A stretch of 64,000 nucleotides of DNA from Lunularia cruciata. Taxonomy: Eukaryota; Streptophyta; Marchantiopsida; Lunulariales; Lunulariaceae. Location of the stretch: the NCBI GenBank assembly GCA_948567375.1, contig OX419757.1:68889836-68953835 (forward strand), read 5' to 3'. Below the pieces are notes generated by a model that searched no databases, was not told where the DNA came from, and saw only the letters and a list, made by a program, of their open reading frames with translations. Positions 24,283 through 37,487 of the stretch are shown here, one piece after another; the first letter of the stretch is position 1; the number at the start of each line of letters is the position of its first letter. The position numbers and the translations under genes are program-made.

Positions 24283-27245
24283 TACGTTGAATGCCCTTGT
24301 CCACCAGCTCCACGGCGATTTCAACAGAAATTTCGTATGCTTCCCCTGCTCGCTGAATACAACCTGTGCTCCTCTGAATGTGTTCCGTCTTTCATCATGA
24401 AGCTTTGCAGAGCGCTGAAATTCGAAGGAAGTGATCCTTGGAAGTTATTACCTGAGAGATCTAGTATCTGCAAACTCTTGAGCTCCCAGACCCAACTCGG
24501 TATGTGTCCGTGAAAGTTATTGGAACCATTCTTCAAGACAACAAGCTCCGACCAATTCGGGGAAGACAGCGGAAACACTCCAGAGAAGTTGTTATTGCTG
24601 CCATCCAGCACCCATAGCTCAGGACAGTGTCCAATGGATGCAGGTACCTTTCCACTGAAGTTGTTGTTGGCGACCCACAGGTACCGAAGCGAACATCCCG
24701 CAGATTCCGCAGATCTTGCCAGATGCAACTTCCCGCCCAGCTTATTATCATTAAGAGCCAAGTATTGCAAGAACTCCAGGTCTGCTAAAGTGGCGGGAAG
24801 GCAGCCGGATAGGCGATTTCTTGAAAGATCCAGGGATGCTAGGTAAGGAATCCTCGCAAAGCTTATATCTACGGCACCTTCGAGACTATTGTTGGCTAAG
24901 CTGATGAACTGCAGACCACCCAATTCAACTAACTTGCTGGATAGAGGTCCAGTGAAATGATTATCCGAGAGATCAAGGGCTCTGTAAGCTACCAACACAT
25001 CACGATACCCATGAACGAGTGGTACAGTATCATAGAACCAACCGTAGAGATGGTGGCTGTAGTACTGGCTATCTTTTCGTTGGTTTCCCGAAAACTCTAG
25101 ACCAGCAGTGGTATTACGACTCCAATCTCTTAAAGTCAATCTTTTCATCTCAACGATATCATCAGAAATTACCCGGTCAAATTATTGCTAGCAAGATTAA
25201 GCACTTCCAACTCTGGGCACCATATCCAATCCGGGAGTCCTCCAGAAAGCTGGTTCCTAGCCAAGCTTAAGACTCGAAGAGGGAAGCTTTGGTTAAACTC
25301 TGGTATGACTCCACTGAATTTATTCGCACTCAAGTCGAGCACTAACAACTTAGTGCACGACTGTAGCGAAGTAGGTATCTGACCCGTTAGATTATGTTTG
25401 TAGAGGGACAACACCTGGAGATTTGGAAGAAAGTCAAAATTGATTGTAACACTGCCAATGAAGTGATTGCCATCCAGCTTTAAGATTTGGACCCCTGTGT
25501 AATTCTGAATGCTCGAGGGTAAACTTCCTTGGAAACGATTGCCCGACAGTTCAAGTACTGTCAGCTTAGGGCCGAAGGTGGGAAATGGCCCACTGAGCTG
25601 GTTTCTGCTTGGCTGAACAACGTAAGGTTGGAAAGGTTATCTACAGTCGATGGAATGGATCCACAGATGTTTGTTGCCTGACGCCCAGAGCTCCTGCAAG
25701 CTCGTCGCAGAACCTATTTCCTCCGGGATTACTCCAATCAAATTGTTGTATTCCATGTACAACGTCTCCAGTTGCGGCAACAAGAACAACGTTGCAGGGA
25801 TCTCTCCATCGGGAAGGTTGAAACTCATGTCTGCAGTTATTAGCCCTGTGAGGTTCGAAACAAACTGAGGGATGGACCCTGAAAAGTCGTTAGCATGCAA
25901 AATCAGAGCTTCGAGCATAGAACAGAATCCAATGTCACTAGGAATAGTACCGTTCAAACGATTTCTACCTATGTCAAGGACGAATCGCGCCCTCAAGTTC
26001 CTAAGCCCATTGAGTACTTCTCCTTCGAAACGGTTTTCTCCAATGGAAAGTACTTCAATGTTTACCAACTGAGTAAGAAATGCAGGGAAGGGTCCTCCCA
26101 AATTGTTCAAACCTACGTCAAATGAAATCAGAGCAGTACAGTTTCCAATTTCTGGCGGAAGACTACCCTCCAGACTGTTCCTGTAAACAGAGAAGTGTTC
26201 TAGGCCCGATAAGTTGCCAATTTTGGAGGATAGTTCACCATGCAGAGCATTATCACCTAACCGTAGACTATTGAGATCCTTGCAAGTGTAAAGAGATTCC
26301 GGAATGCCTCCCGTGAGTCTATTGCCGCTCAAGTCAAGATGTTGAAGGCTCGGAAGGTTCTGCACTGATGGAATGGTGCCCGAAAGCTCATTATCTGCAA
26401 GCGCTACCTCAAGCAACGTTGAAATCTGGAACAGTGACTTCGGAATGCTCCCACTCAGATGATTGAGAAACAGAAACAAGTACTGAAGATTCTCCAGGTG
26501 CGACAGCTCAATTGAAATATTTCCATCCAGGAAATTTCGTTGGAGAGCGAGAAATTTTAGATTCTTTAGCTGCGCCAGTTCGCTTGGAATTCCACCACGT
26601 AGCTCATTATAAGACAGATCCAATTCTAGAAGATTCTTTAGCTGCCCTAGTTCAGTTGGAATTCCACCACTCAATTTATTGTTGTACAGCGATAGAGTCT
26701 GCAGTGTTGAACAGTTGCCGAGCCAGAATGGAATAGTGCCAGTGAGAGAGTTGTAGCCCATTCCAATATAGAGCAGAGAACTAAGAATTCGCAAAGAACG
26801 GTGGAATATTTCCGGTGAGTGCATTCCGACTCAGCATCAAAACTTCTAGATCCGCCAAACTACCAAGTTTTTCTGATACTTCCCCAGAGACGGTGTTATT
26901 GGATAGATCAATGGCAACGAGCCGCACGCAAAGTCCCAAGCTGGGGGAATTGCTCCGTGAAAAGGTTACTAGAGAGGTTGAAATCTTGAAGATAAGAGAG
27001 ATTGCCCAGAAACGAACTGATAGTACCCTCGAGTTGCTTCTCTGGCAGCAACAAAGAAGACACACGCTTGGCTTCGTTGCAAGAAACTCCGCTCCAATTG
27101 CACAAATTGGACAAGTTGGTTGGGTTCCAATCCGCTAGAACTTCAAACGGATCTCTTGAAATTCCATTTTTTAATTCCAACAGCGCCTCCCTGCAAGATT
27201 ACATGTTGAGTATCAGAAACATCCATCTTGTTCAAATGTGATATT

Positions 27246-27282
27246 TGTGTAGCACAGAAATGTAATATTTCTGTGCTACACA
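27246..27282. repeat. Perfect 16-base hairpin in the LRR pseudogene intron
   Basis: The arms TGTGTAGCACAGAAAT (27246-27261) and its exact complement (27267-27282) flank the 5-base loop GTAAT. It lies inside the 175-base intron (27191-27365). It could be a tiny inverted-repeat insertion or an RNA structure in the intron. Confidence 0.75.
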
Positions 27283-27829
27283 CTAGAGCTGACAAAGTTC
27301 TAAAGTCAAGACAATGTTCATGCAAATGACATCTGGTGGTGCATGTTACAGTCTAGGATTCTAACCCGTCTTGAAAAGAATTTCCATTTGGCTTGACTTG
27401 ATAGTCGTCAACAAGATTCCCAGGGTTGATGCGACTCTGAGTGTGGACGTTCGCTGATGTGTATTTGAGCATGAGTGGTTTCCTGGCATCGAGAAACTCC
27501 ACTTTCCTGGAACTGACGGATGTAGAAGAATGGATATCAAATGATCTTGTGACCTGTTTCTGCGTGTGTTCCAGCTTTCGTTGAGCATGGAACTCCTGAT
27601 GGACGCTTTTAGTAAGGCTGTGGTAGCTTCGTGGGAACCGACGGGAAGCAAGGGAGGTTGGAGAAACCCCTGATTCACCTCCACACATACAGACTTGGAT
27701 AGTGACGAATACTGAAAAGAGCCAGACAGAGACCACGCAGAAAACGCTCCTGGAATCTGCCCCCATTGGAGTTTGATTACCAAATGTTTGGACCCATGCC
27801 AGAAATGAAAACAGGGAAGAGCAACTCAT

Positions 27830-30232
27830 TTGCTTTATGACATTAGCAGCTGCAGAACTCTGAGATTCTCTTTGGGGAGTTCGGGACTAACAATCGGAAC
27901 AATTTTGTACTCCAGAAGGTCATGGCGCGGGTACGACGCCTTGTGTTTCGAAAGAAAATCATACTTTGTGATATTGATAAATTTAGATTAAAATTGGTGT
28001 CATATAAATATATTTGAGAAGATCTCGCCTAAAATTCAAAGTATGTGTAGAACAAATATTATTTTGAGATGTCTGAACGGAACGTTATTTTGTGTGAAAT
28101 ATGGTTGTGTCCCCGCGAGAAGTACGTCCCTCTCATTCAACCAAATACTAATTCTTGTGATAATATATTAATGAATTAATTTTATTTTATAAATTATTAA
28201 AAAATATTTTTTAATTTTTTACTTTATATATATTTAATTTTTATATTAAAAGATAAAATGTTAATATCCCAGAAACAAGACATTTGTGTATCTTTGTTGG
28301 TGGGACGATTCTTGAGATTCTCGAGGCCCATCCGAAATGGGCTATCTGTGGTAATAAGAACGTGGCGATTATTTACTGTATGGCTGTTCGAGACGTCCGA
28401 ACACAATTAGACTAAATAAACAATTTACCAGGAATGGTTAGGGGCGTACAGGTGGATAAAACTTCCATTATGGAGCGTATGGTAAAACTTATCATGCGAG
28501 AGCGCAGGAGGAATTTCAGATAATATCATTCTCTGAGTAAACACGGAAAGCCCCGGACTTGACCCCCTCTATAAAGTAATCCATGTGTTTAGAGAGATAG
28601 ACATCCGTATGTTTATAGTTTAAATAATTATAATATAATATTTTAATTTGAGAAATAAAACACCGAAGTTGTAAAAGGTAATAATTTATATAATTAATGT
28701 TACTTATGAATTAAATAGTTTTAATTTTAAAATCTAGATAATTTAAAGTAATTTTTTCATTTAATATATTTATGACTTTTAAAAATGTAAATTTTTATTA
28801 ATTTATTCTTTACTTTCATAAAACACACTGAGTACGTACACAACTTGTTTGCGAAACTTCATTGTCAACCGATAAATTCCTACGCGTTTAGTAGTACGGT
28901 GTGGTGTAATGTCATTATGTTAAATTTACGATTACTGTATTGACTTTCCATACTCACTTACACATTAACGACCATAATATAAGTAAGTTATAGCTTTATT
29001 GTTATTGTAAACAACTGAAATTGATAATGTCAGATTGTTCAAATGTTCAAACGCGTTAAAGTGGTCCACTTATAAGTGCCAAGAGCTTCCAACTCCCCGA
29101 TTTCTCGAGAATTTGCAGAAATTTCACACAGTACTCTGCATGGTGAAGCATGAATCTGACAGGCGCTAAATCACTGATTGATATACACGATATTATGCAT
29201 GGAATGTCATAATCAATCTCACGGTGTTGCAAGTCGCTCGCGCCGAAGTCCGGACGATGTGTACTCACTGACAGATGTAGAATGATCTCCTTTTCTGTAC
29301 CAGCTTATTACCGTGAAGTTTTCGGGGCATCAAAAGTCTACAAATGAAGATTTCACTGTTTCTATGCGTAGACATAGAACAGACGATGTTGATACCGATT
29401 GGCTATACGAAACAGTTGAGCAAAATCCACTTTACATTATCGGTCAAAGGTCGTCAAGGGAGTTGAAGATCATGTCCTAATGCATTGTACCTTTGTTTAT
29501 TGGTGCATGTGTAATCTTGACTTGAGTACAAGCAAATGCGTTTTTAAACATATCTACTACAAGTCCTCGGCAAGAGTCCAGTACAAGAGTATAGATGAAG
29601 GAAATGCTATCTTTAAGGTAGGCATTAAAACGATTTCCTTGGTGCCCAATGGGTTAGCAAATTGGTACTCAGCAAATTCTTTAACTTTTCTTTTGGGGAA
29701 GCTAGAGAGAAATCTGTAGGAATTGAAAAAAAATGCTATTTTCAAAGTCCAGTTTTTGTCTAGACAATGTCTTAGAGTTAAGCTAGGGAAGTGCAATCTC
29801 AAAATTGCTGGTGAAACTAGAAGATAAAATTTGGTGAGACCAGAAGCTACAATTGGAAACCTGAAGGTGCAAAGCCTCAATGATCTCAAATTTGAATTTT
29901 ATTTATTTGGAACCCTTATTTGTACAATGACAAAAGAAAGGAGAGATGCATGCATAAATTCACATAGAATTTAATATATAATTTGGTACCCACTAAAGCC
30001 AAATTAACACCCAAACATACACCAAATTGAGATATTCCTACATAATTTTACTTATGATTTATACACAATCTTGTACACCAAATGAAGCAACACTTGAACA
30101 CCCACTGATTGAAACAACATCTCGTACCACACTAGAGAACCCAAGCAAAAACCTTACCACAAAAGAGGACATCAAAGTTACACCACACACCTGCCAATAC
30201 ATTCATTGAAAATTAATGATAGACATCAATAT
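27830..30232. other. Intergenic, AT-rich, no gene
   Basis: Upstream region of the LRR pseudogene followed by long AT-rich stretches (28140-28260 and 28620-28830). The overlapping frames at 29480-29889 lie on opposite strands and show no domain. No repeat family recognised. Confidence 0.4.
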
Positions 30233-31310
30233 TTATTCCGGATTTGAAAACTCACCAGTTTTGCTGTGCAATGCAATACATATCTGGATAACATGTGCTC
30301 TCATCTCTTCTTTGGGTGAAATTTCAATAGAGTCATCTAATAAATCCTGATCTCTGTTTAACTTATTTACAATCTCACCATCCTCCTCAACCCACATGTT
30401 CAAACTACTAATTAAATAAATGTGCAGAATAATGCAAAAGCTTATCCAGTTCAATAAGAGCCCATTTCTATTCTTGCCTTTTAGTTCAACCCTCCGTTGC
30501 CGCAAAGAATGTCATCTTGCCTTCAAGAGCCCTATGTAGTGTTCATTGAGGACACGAGGTCTCACAACACATTTATTGATTTCTACTTTTTCCTCTATGC
30601 GTGGTTGTTTGAACGAAGGCATTAAGTGACTCATAGGAACATAACCCGAGTCACCCAGCAAATATTTGCTGATGTTCAAAATCATTGTTCTCCCCTATCT
30701 GCTCAATATCATTCCAAATTGATGAATTCTTGATGCAAGTCATGTTGGGACAGAAGCCTGACATCTCTATAAAGTGATAGGAATCACAGGTTCAGTCAAT
30801 GAACTCACAATCCACACTCAATGAGACTCTTACTTCACACACAACCATAAGCTTGAAGCACTAAGAGAGATAACTTTGAAGGCCTTGAGTACCTTACAAA
30901 TGAACTCACAAAATAAAGAACCTTATTTTGTGAGCCTTTTTTGAATGAAAGCCCTTACCTCTTGTGAAATGGGTAATCCTCCAACATTGCATACAACTTG
31001 CAAGTTGATAGATTAAGAAATTTTTTATTGAAATATTCTCTCCATCCACCTTTGGGCCCTGTGCTAGTGGGAATAATGTTCCATCCACCAATACCACATC
31101 CACCAATACCACACAGCATTGAAAATACTGCAAAATAAAATAAAATTGACATTCTAGATCTCTCCTCCCGGTTAGGCATTACCACCTCCTTCCCAAGAAC
31201 AGGAATAATGGTTATCATGATCCTTGTTGTAAATTTGAAGTTGAACTTGAGATAATACCTCATAAGCTCAAGCCCTTGAAAAGACATGCTCTATTTCTGT
31301 TATGGCTAAA
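30233..31310 (-). pseudogene. PIF/Harbinger-type transposase relic 1
   Basis: Minus-strand fragments in several frames together resemble a Harbinger (HARBI1-like) DDE transposase. Visible landmarks are a VDGTLFPLAQGP block near 31090-31050 (first catalytic Asp), LLGDSGYVPMSHLM near 30640 (second Asp), NEHYIGLLKARWHSLRQRR near 30530-30490 (catalytic Glu region), and the C-terminal ISFCIILHIYLI helix near 30440. Frameshifts break the protein, and a 15-base unit (CCACCAATACCACAT-like) is duplicated beside the first Asp at about 31080-31110. I could not define terminal inverted repeats or 3-base target duplications. Class II DNA transposon, cut-and-paste, dead. Confidence 0.75.
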
Positions 31311-32339
31311 CCTATCAAGGGCTGTAGGAAGTTGTAGCCACACAAAGGTGTCCCTAGTCACTTCTAAACACTTCATTCTCACTCATCAACCCCGGCAAAG
31401 AATGAAAGAATTCAAAGTCCATCTGAACTAACCATTTAAATGCAGGAGGGTCAAGACCTCTAAAGAACCCATGCACAAATTATGTATTGCAATGTGATTG
31501 ACTCCTTATCACCAAATGTCATCGAGAGTGTAAGAAATTCCAGTATAATCTAGATCTAATTTATTATAGTTCCATGCTTCTATCTGACCCCACTTATCCA
31601 CTTCCCATTCCCATATGGGGATGTTGTCTGCAGAGTGCCTTCCATTTCTAAAATCCCCTTCTGCACACATTTGTTTATTTCCTTGACGAGAAGTTGGAGT
31701 GCAATACATCACAGCATCGATGCCTTGGAATTGTGGAAAAATGGAAACAAATTGTTGAGGAATGTGAAAGTGAAAACTCATTGAGTACTTCTCTATGATA
31801 AGAAGAGGGAAATTGAAACTGCTGATTCAACTCAATTCCTCCTAAGCATGACCTTAACACATGTACTCTTAATTCAAATTAAGCACTTTAGTTACCAATT
31901 AAAAATTACAATTTCGTTAAGAGTTACAAGAGACCTGTACACAAGCCACGAAAATAGTAATCCATGAATATTTTACAAAATTGAAGTGTTCCAGTACAAG
32001 TTTAAAATACCCCGCATCCCGTCAATATTTTATGGATACCCGTAACAAGTTTACAGGATTTGTATAGGAATTGTACGGGTAGTGAAAAACCTCGGACTGA
32101 AACGCCCTATTGTCATTCAATAAGAAAACACTTGATGCCAGACGATGGAAAACCATATTCTGTGACATTGAGGGCTAATTTGTATAAACATTTTGGCGTT
32201 CCTTGCTCTCAGTTGTTATAGTGAAGCGGGGAGCTTCATCTCCGGACAACTCTCCAGTATACCAGCATAAGAGATTTTAGGTGAGGAAGGTCGCGAACAG
32301 AATCTGACAACGTCTTTACGCCTACTTAACTCAATTTAG
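31311..32339. other. Flank of the Harbinger relic
   Basis: May contain more of the transposon's N-terminal coding region (minus-strand frame 31509-31781 is of unknown origin). No further gene is recognised. Confidence 0.35.
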
Positions 32340-35300
32340 ATAATTGAGTTGCTTTAAACTGCGGAAGTTTTTGCAGAGTCCTGACAGGCTTGAGGCGTTA
32401 GATAAAAGGACTTCCAGCATGCATATTTTTCCACACGTCTCGGGCAATGCTTCCAATAATTCTAGATCTTCTAGAATGAAAACCTGCAACTGTGGCAGGT
32501 TTACAAACGATTATGGGAGTTCTTTGAGCATATGACAACGAGAAAGCCTCAACTTCCGCAACTCCTTCAGGCAACCAAGAGAATCCTGCCGTGGCTCAAG
32601 CAAGCTCACCAAATATTCCTGACTTATGTAGAGCTCACGTAAGTTTGTCAAGCTACCGAGAGAGGACTCCGGAAAGCTCTGAAGTCTGTCGCATTCCATG
32701 ATCAAGATGGTTAACTCTGTCATACCAGCGAGAAACTAGGGGGTAGAGACTGACACGAGCAGCGCATACTGAGCTTCCTCGGAGTCAAGAGCCCTCCAAA
32801 TGAATACGGCATCCATCGAGTGCACGCATTTGGATCTGCAAGTTTACAGTATGAATACCCTTTGTCTGTCCTCAAGATGCCGCACTCATGATCATAGAAA
32901 CCTCTAAGGTTGAAAACAGGACAAGCTCAGGCCGGGTCGCAAATATTATAGAGATCATCCGGCGAAATCCTGCATTCTAAGAACAGATAACCCAACTTCT
33001 CGAGTCTGCAAATATCTGTCATGTAATCCTCCGCAAGAGTATTTTTTTCAACCCGTCAGACACCATTCGTTGGAATGCTTCCATCGGTCCTTCCGAGCAC
33101 CGGTACCGGCCATAAAGCAGAGCGATTAGAGTGTACTCCTGTTTGACGCTCAGTGTATTACCTGCTGCATTTAAGGATCATATCAAAGTAGTGATGTCAG
33201 AATGTACTGTGTGAGTATCGGACAGATGTTCTTAGACTTAATCATTTAGATACTTCTCCTTGGAATCGAATCAGTACAGAATCAGGCGGCATGCATTGTA
33301 CTATTACTCGTATTAGATGCTGGAAAGGTTATACTTTAGTTGACGTGAACACAAGGTCTCACTTGAGGTTGGTGTGTTGTAGTAAGGGCTTACCAAGTGT
33401 CGGCCCGTCAACTTTACTTCCGTGAATCATCTAGTACGGTTTACAGAGTACTCATTAAGCCTTAGCAAAGCAAATACCTCAAGATTGATCTAGCGTTCCA
33501 GTAAAACAGCCTGTAGATGTTCGCTAATCTTGACGTATACTTCCATCGGTCCTCCCATTCGCCCCGCCCACTGTCTCATGTGTTCAAGCATTTTGATCGT
33601 TGAATATTCATCAACTCCGTAAACCATAGACCTGTCGACCAAAGGTTCCCAGTGGAGTGCGACATGTCCGAACATCATCTTCCAAACACTTTTACTGCTT
33701 GTAACGGGACTCAAGACTACTTCTTCCTCCGGATCGTCTGCTGGCCTGAAGAATACGCACGCAATTCGACTTTCCTTCCGAAGCCTTTACTGCTACTGGA
33801 AATAGGCTCTTCGGTAACGTCTAGAGGATATGCGCTTGAGAAGAAAATTGCACAATCTACAAACATAACCTGCTCCTGAGAACGCAGACCGGTGTAAGAC
33901 AACCTCCAGCTTTGCCCACACCTTGTTCAGACCAGCTAACTTTCGCTTGCTGAAGCACGTCCAGAGTCTGGTCCCAGACATCTACCGACGTCTTGATTCT
34001 AAGATACTTGGCCAGAATTTCTAAGGTCAGTGGTGAACCTTCACACCTGTTAACTATTCTTTTGACATATGTTTCCATATTTCCAGGAAGGCGGCCCTTT
34101 GGAAATGCATATCTGGTGAACAACTCTTGCAAGAAGCGTGATCCAAATGATTAATGTGTCCATCTCTGGTATGTTATTGCGAACATCTCTATGACGGCAA
34201 GTCAGGATGAAACGACTCCCGGGAGCAACAACGTCACCAAGTGCTTCCACTAATTTGGCATCCTTGGCGTCTTCCACATCATCGATAACAATTAAAATGT
34301 TCTTTCCCGACAATTGATGCAGCGTTGGTGCTGGGATCATCTTTACCGCTATGGTGCACTCCTTCCATGTTTTTGTTCCAGCTGGTCGTTGTCACAATCA
34401 TGACGCGATAGGTTAACATCGCAGCGAACAGTGTGTGCTCAAAAGTAGGAGTTAAATCGTTGAAAGCACCCGCTACCAAAGTGCTTTTCCCCGTTCCACC
34501 CAAAACCCCACAAGCTCAAACGTAGATTTCGCCAACCCGTTCCGAACGTCTTCTACCAGATGATCCAATGCAATAGCCATTCCCAGTACCAATTTCCGAT
34601 CTGCTCAAGAAGCCCTCAGTTCCTCGTGAGCACTGGCTTCCTCATAAACCTACACAGAACCTTCAGATGAGAACCTATGATTTTGCAACAAGATGAACTC
34701 ACACATTATGGAGCCAAAGAGTATACGTACAGTTCACTTATAGCTCTTTGTAGTTCTAACTCTTATGCCCCGTTATATGATCGTGATCTGATCGCTCCTC
34801 CCTTCATATTAAGTTGTACTAAGTATGTGTAAATGGTGGGTGTCCTTTCTGTAGGCCTGGTAAGAGAGAAATGATCCCCGTCGATTGCAATGAAATATCG
34901 CTTCTCCTACATGCTTCTGAGACAACGAGTGCTTGAAGTTCATCTCCTTGCATGGATCAAGAGCATACAAGACGCGTTATCGTCACATTCATCATAGGTT
35001 ATAAACAACCGTCAAAATCTAGAACATAAAGTGTTCAGTGTCAGGTTTAGAACGAGCCAAAAGAACAGTCCGATATCAGTAGCAGCAAACGCCGAAGTAC
35101 GACATACACATGTAAATGGGAAGCCAAACTTCTCCAAACACCAGAAGTAATGTAAATCTAAGATATAGTTTAACCTACCGATTTGTAGATCTTAATCCGT
35201 CCACTCCCACTATTTGCAGCCTGTAGTGATTTCTCTAGTGTTTGAAATTCGCCTTCCAGTCTTGCCAAATCTTCATTCTAGGGTGTGATATCTGTGAAGT

Positions 35301-35562
35301 GGGGAGGGAGCAGAAGCCATTCGAAGAACGGGGAACCAGAACCCACTGAGTTTGGAACGTGCATATGAAGCGCATGACCCGTATGCGAATCGAAATGAAT
35401 TGAATCTAAGGAAGTGGAATGTAAGTGAATGTAAAATTGCGAAGATATGTAGAAGTAAGGTCGTAAATTGATACATTTCATAAGTAGCGACTGCAGGGAA
35501 CTAGTATACGTCATAGAATAAGAACCAAAACACAGCAGATTGAGCATCTGAAATTGAAACAA
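32340..35562 (-). pseudogene. CC-NB-ARC-LRR disease-resistance gene relic
   Basis: Minus strand. Exon 1 (35562-35179) ends with a coiled-coil segment (LARLEGEFQTLEKSLQAA) and a good donor (CG|GTAGGT). Intron 34650-35178 is followed by VYEEASAHEEL. Then come the NB-ARC motifs: P-loop GGTGKSTL near 34490, kinase-2 ILIVIDDVED and RNBS-B GSRFILTCRHRD near 34290-34190, and the GLPL-like GSPLTLEILAKYLR near 34020. LRR-like sequence lies at 32511-32723 (LTNLRELYIS and LKELRKLRLSRC). Lesions include TAG at 35278, a TGA just after the exon 2 start, a frameshift before the P-loop and more downstream. Intracellular immune receptor family. The N-terminal region before the coiled coil is unrecognised. Confidence 0.8.
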
Positions 35563-37360
35563 TAGACCCCTGCTTTCAATTTCACCACCAGACTACGGTG
35601 GTGAATTTATTTATTTCATCAGATTACCCCTAAGCTTGATCTTCTGTACCAAGTCGGTGAACTCAGCTCCGTGGCCATGGTGCGGAGTCCCATAGAACAA
35701 AACTCCGCTAAGCCATGTCAGAAACCATTTCTCGGATTCTTAATCTGGCTTCCATTTCTTTTCTTTTTCACGACTTTTTGCCTTCAGACATAATGCTTTG
35801 ATGACGGAGTCATCAAATGCAAAACACTGCTCAACATGAGTCGTTCTTTTCCCACATCAGCTAGAAGAAAAATCTGTAGTACACTCCATGCCACCAGATA
35901 CAGATCTATTCACCCATGACAAACGTCGTTCTTCAGACTGCCATCGTAACATACAGTGAATATTCTTGTGCAAAAAACAATGAGCCGTTGTTGAGGCCAG
36001 AGGATCCTGGATCCAGAGGTATCAAGGGATTCTGATGTCCAAGTAAACAAGTGAGGGTTTGATTGTTAGTGAAATTGGAGGCCGGGAAAGAAAACAACTT
36101 CCACAATTATAGTCCTTGGTGAGGGTGGCCTGTACAGTTCATAAACTTACAGGGTGTGAAACACTATGAATGTGAGATACACAGACTAAAATCCAAGGTA
36201 AGGCTTGAATCTTGATACTTGAATATATGTTTGAGTTGAAATGCAGGTTTATCAAGTCATACATGATCTTGTATTGATTCATAGCCAGTTTCAGTTTTAG
36301 ATATGATTATGAAAACGATGACTTTTGAGCTGAAATTGCTATTCAGAACTTCTTTCAAGGGCAATTGGGAAAGGAAAAGGTTTGCCACCACCCTGGACTA
36401 AGTTTTAAGAACTAACAGTTGCTTATTAACATAACTCACTAGCTAGTAAGAGAGAACAAGACGGTATGGACAACCGATTAACAAATTGATATGCCTGACC
36501 TTCAAGCTTAACTTAATATATACATGTCTATCTCATCTCAAAACTAGAAACGGAATGAAGAAGCTGATGCACAAGTTCTCTCTGAAATCTCCCTCGTCAC
36601 GTCATCGCTTAGGACCTCACTGGTTGCAATCGGAGTTTCGCTCAAAAGTTCACCTGTCGCAACTACTAGGCATGCAGCATTCCTGTTCCGGGCAGGAAGA
36701 GATCAGTATTGGTGAGTTGATGTGCGAGTTCCGTGCGATACTCCTCTTTTCACTTTACTGTTAAAAGAACTCAAAAGCTGCAGTCAGGTTGTCGCTTAAA
36801 AACTCACCGTTTGCAACTACTAGATGTGGAGTCGAAGACCCTCGGAGGATTCCATATCGTAGTATAAGCTTCCTCCAATATTTTACTCGTATTGTCAAAG
36901 TTGCTTGATACGGACTCACCGGAAACCAAATTTGGTAGACAAGGAACTCTCCTGTTGTGAGCAACAAAGCAATCGGCTTAGAGAGTTGAAGTATAAGTTC
37001 CCCGCTGATATCCCCACATCACGTTATCGTTTTGAACTCTCTGATTCCAAGTGCGTAACCTCTTAAACTCACCTAGTGGAATCGCTACAAGTGGTGAATT
37101 CGAACTACTGAGAATTTGATATCGAGGTATGGGCTCCCTCGAATATAAATCCTGTCATTACATCCTGCAAGAATCATTCCGATTGGCTGTGCCTACCATA
37201 ACTTCGGGGGCCTGAAGGGAGTTCGAGTACAAGGGTTTCACCTTCTCCAAAGGGTGGAAGGTGAACGATATTCTAAGAAGCTTTTTGGTTTCATCATCGG
37301 TTAAATTTCAGTTACAACTGAACTGACATGTTAAATGTACAGATTTCTCATAACGATCCT
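35563..37360. other. Intergenic with diverged local repeats
   Basis: Three to four weakly similar units of roughly 200-250 bases lie at about 36554-37250. They share pieces such as AAAAGTTCACCTGTCGCAACT / TAAACTCACCTAGTGGAATCG and TGAAGTATAAGTTC. Heavy divergence hides their origin. No coding region. Confidence 0.4.
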
Positions 37361-37487
37361 ATTGGTGCTTAGCCCCATTTTACCTCTTACTCGTATGTTT
37401 TATCCTTATGTCTTAATCTTATCCTTTATCCTTGATAGGTCTTCCCGTCCTTCTTGTTATCCGACGCGGTCGCCTATCATTCTTTCC
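37361..37487 (+). repeat. Short interspersed element, copy 3
   Basis: A plus-strand diverged copy starting ATTGGTGCTTAGCCCCATTTTACC, with a longer T/C-rich middle, then GGTCTTCCCGTCCTTC and GACGCGGTCGCC. It starts at the same point as the copies at 19682-19784 and 24148-24256. Confidence 0.65.

Larger units (their letters stand above)
23544..27829 (-). pseudogene. Leucine-rich repeat receptor-like protein, frameshifted relic
   Basis: Minus strand, two exons. Exon 1 (27829-27366) has a signal-peptide-like segment (VFCVVSVWLFSVFVTIQVC) and a long linker. A GT-AG intron (27191-27365) joins it in correct phase to an LRR N-terminal cap (EALLELKNGIS, then CNWSGVSC). About 25-30 plant-type LRRs follow (GxIPxxLGxLxxLxxLxLxxNxLSG). 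After the LRRs come NAYLCG and one membrane segment (VSIPAILIGFSVGNILTGSML) with a short tail and no kinase, so it resembles a receptor-like protein. Frame changes are visible near 26950, 26790, 25660-25600, 25165 and 24330, and an insertion sits at 24151-24266. No intron explains these breaks. It probably once sensed extracellular ligands at the plasma membrane. Confidence 0.88.

Noticed and set aside
37361..37487. First read as pyrimidine-rich low-complexity sequence
   Set aside because: Alignment to the copies at 19682 and 24148 shows it is a diverged member of the short element family, so it was moved to the feature list.
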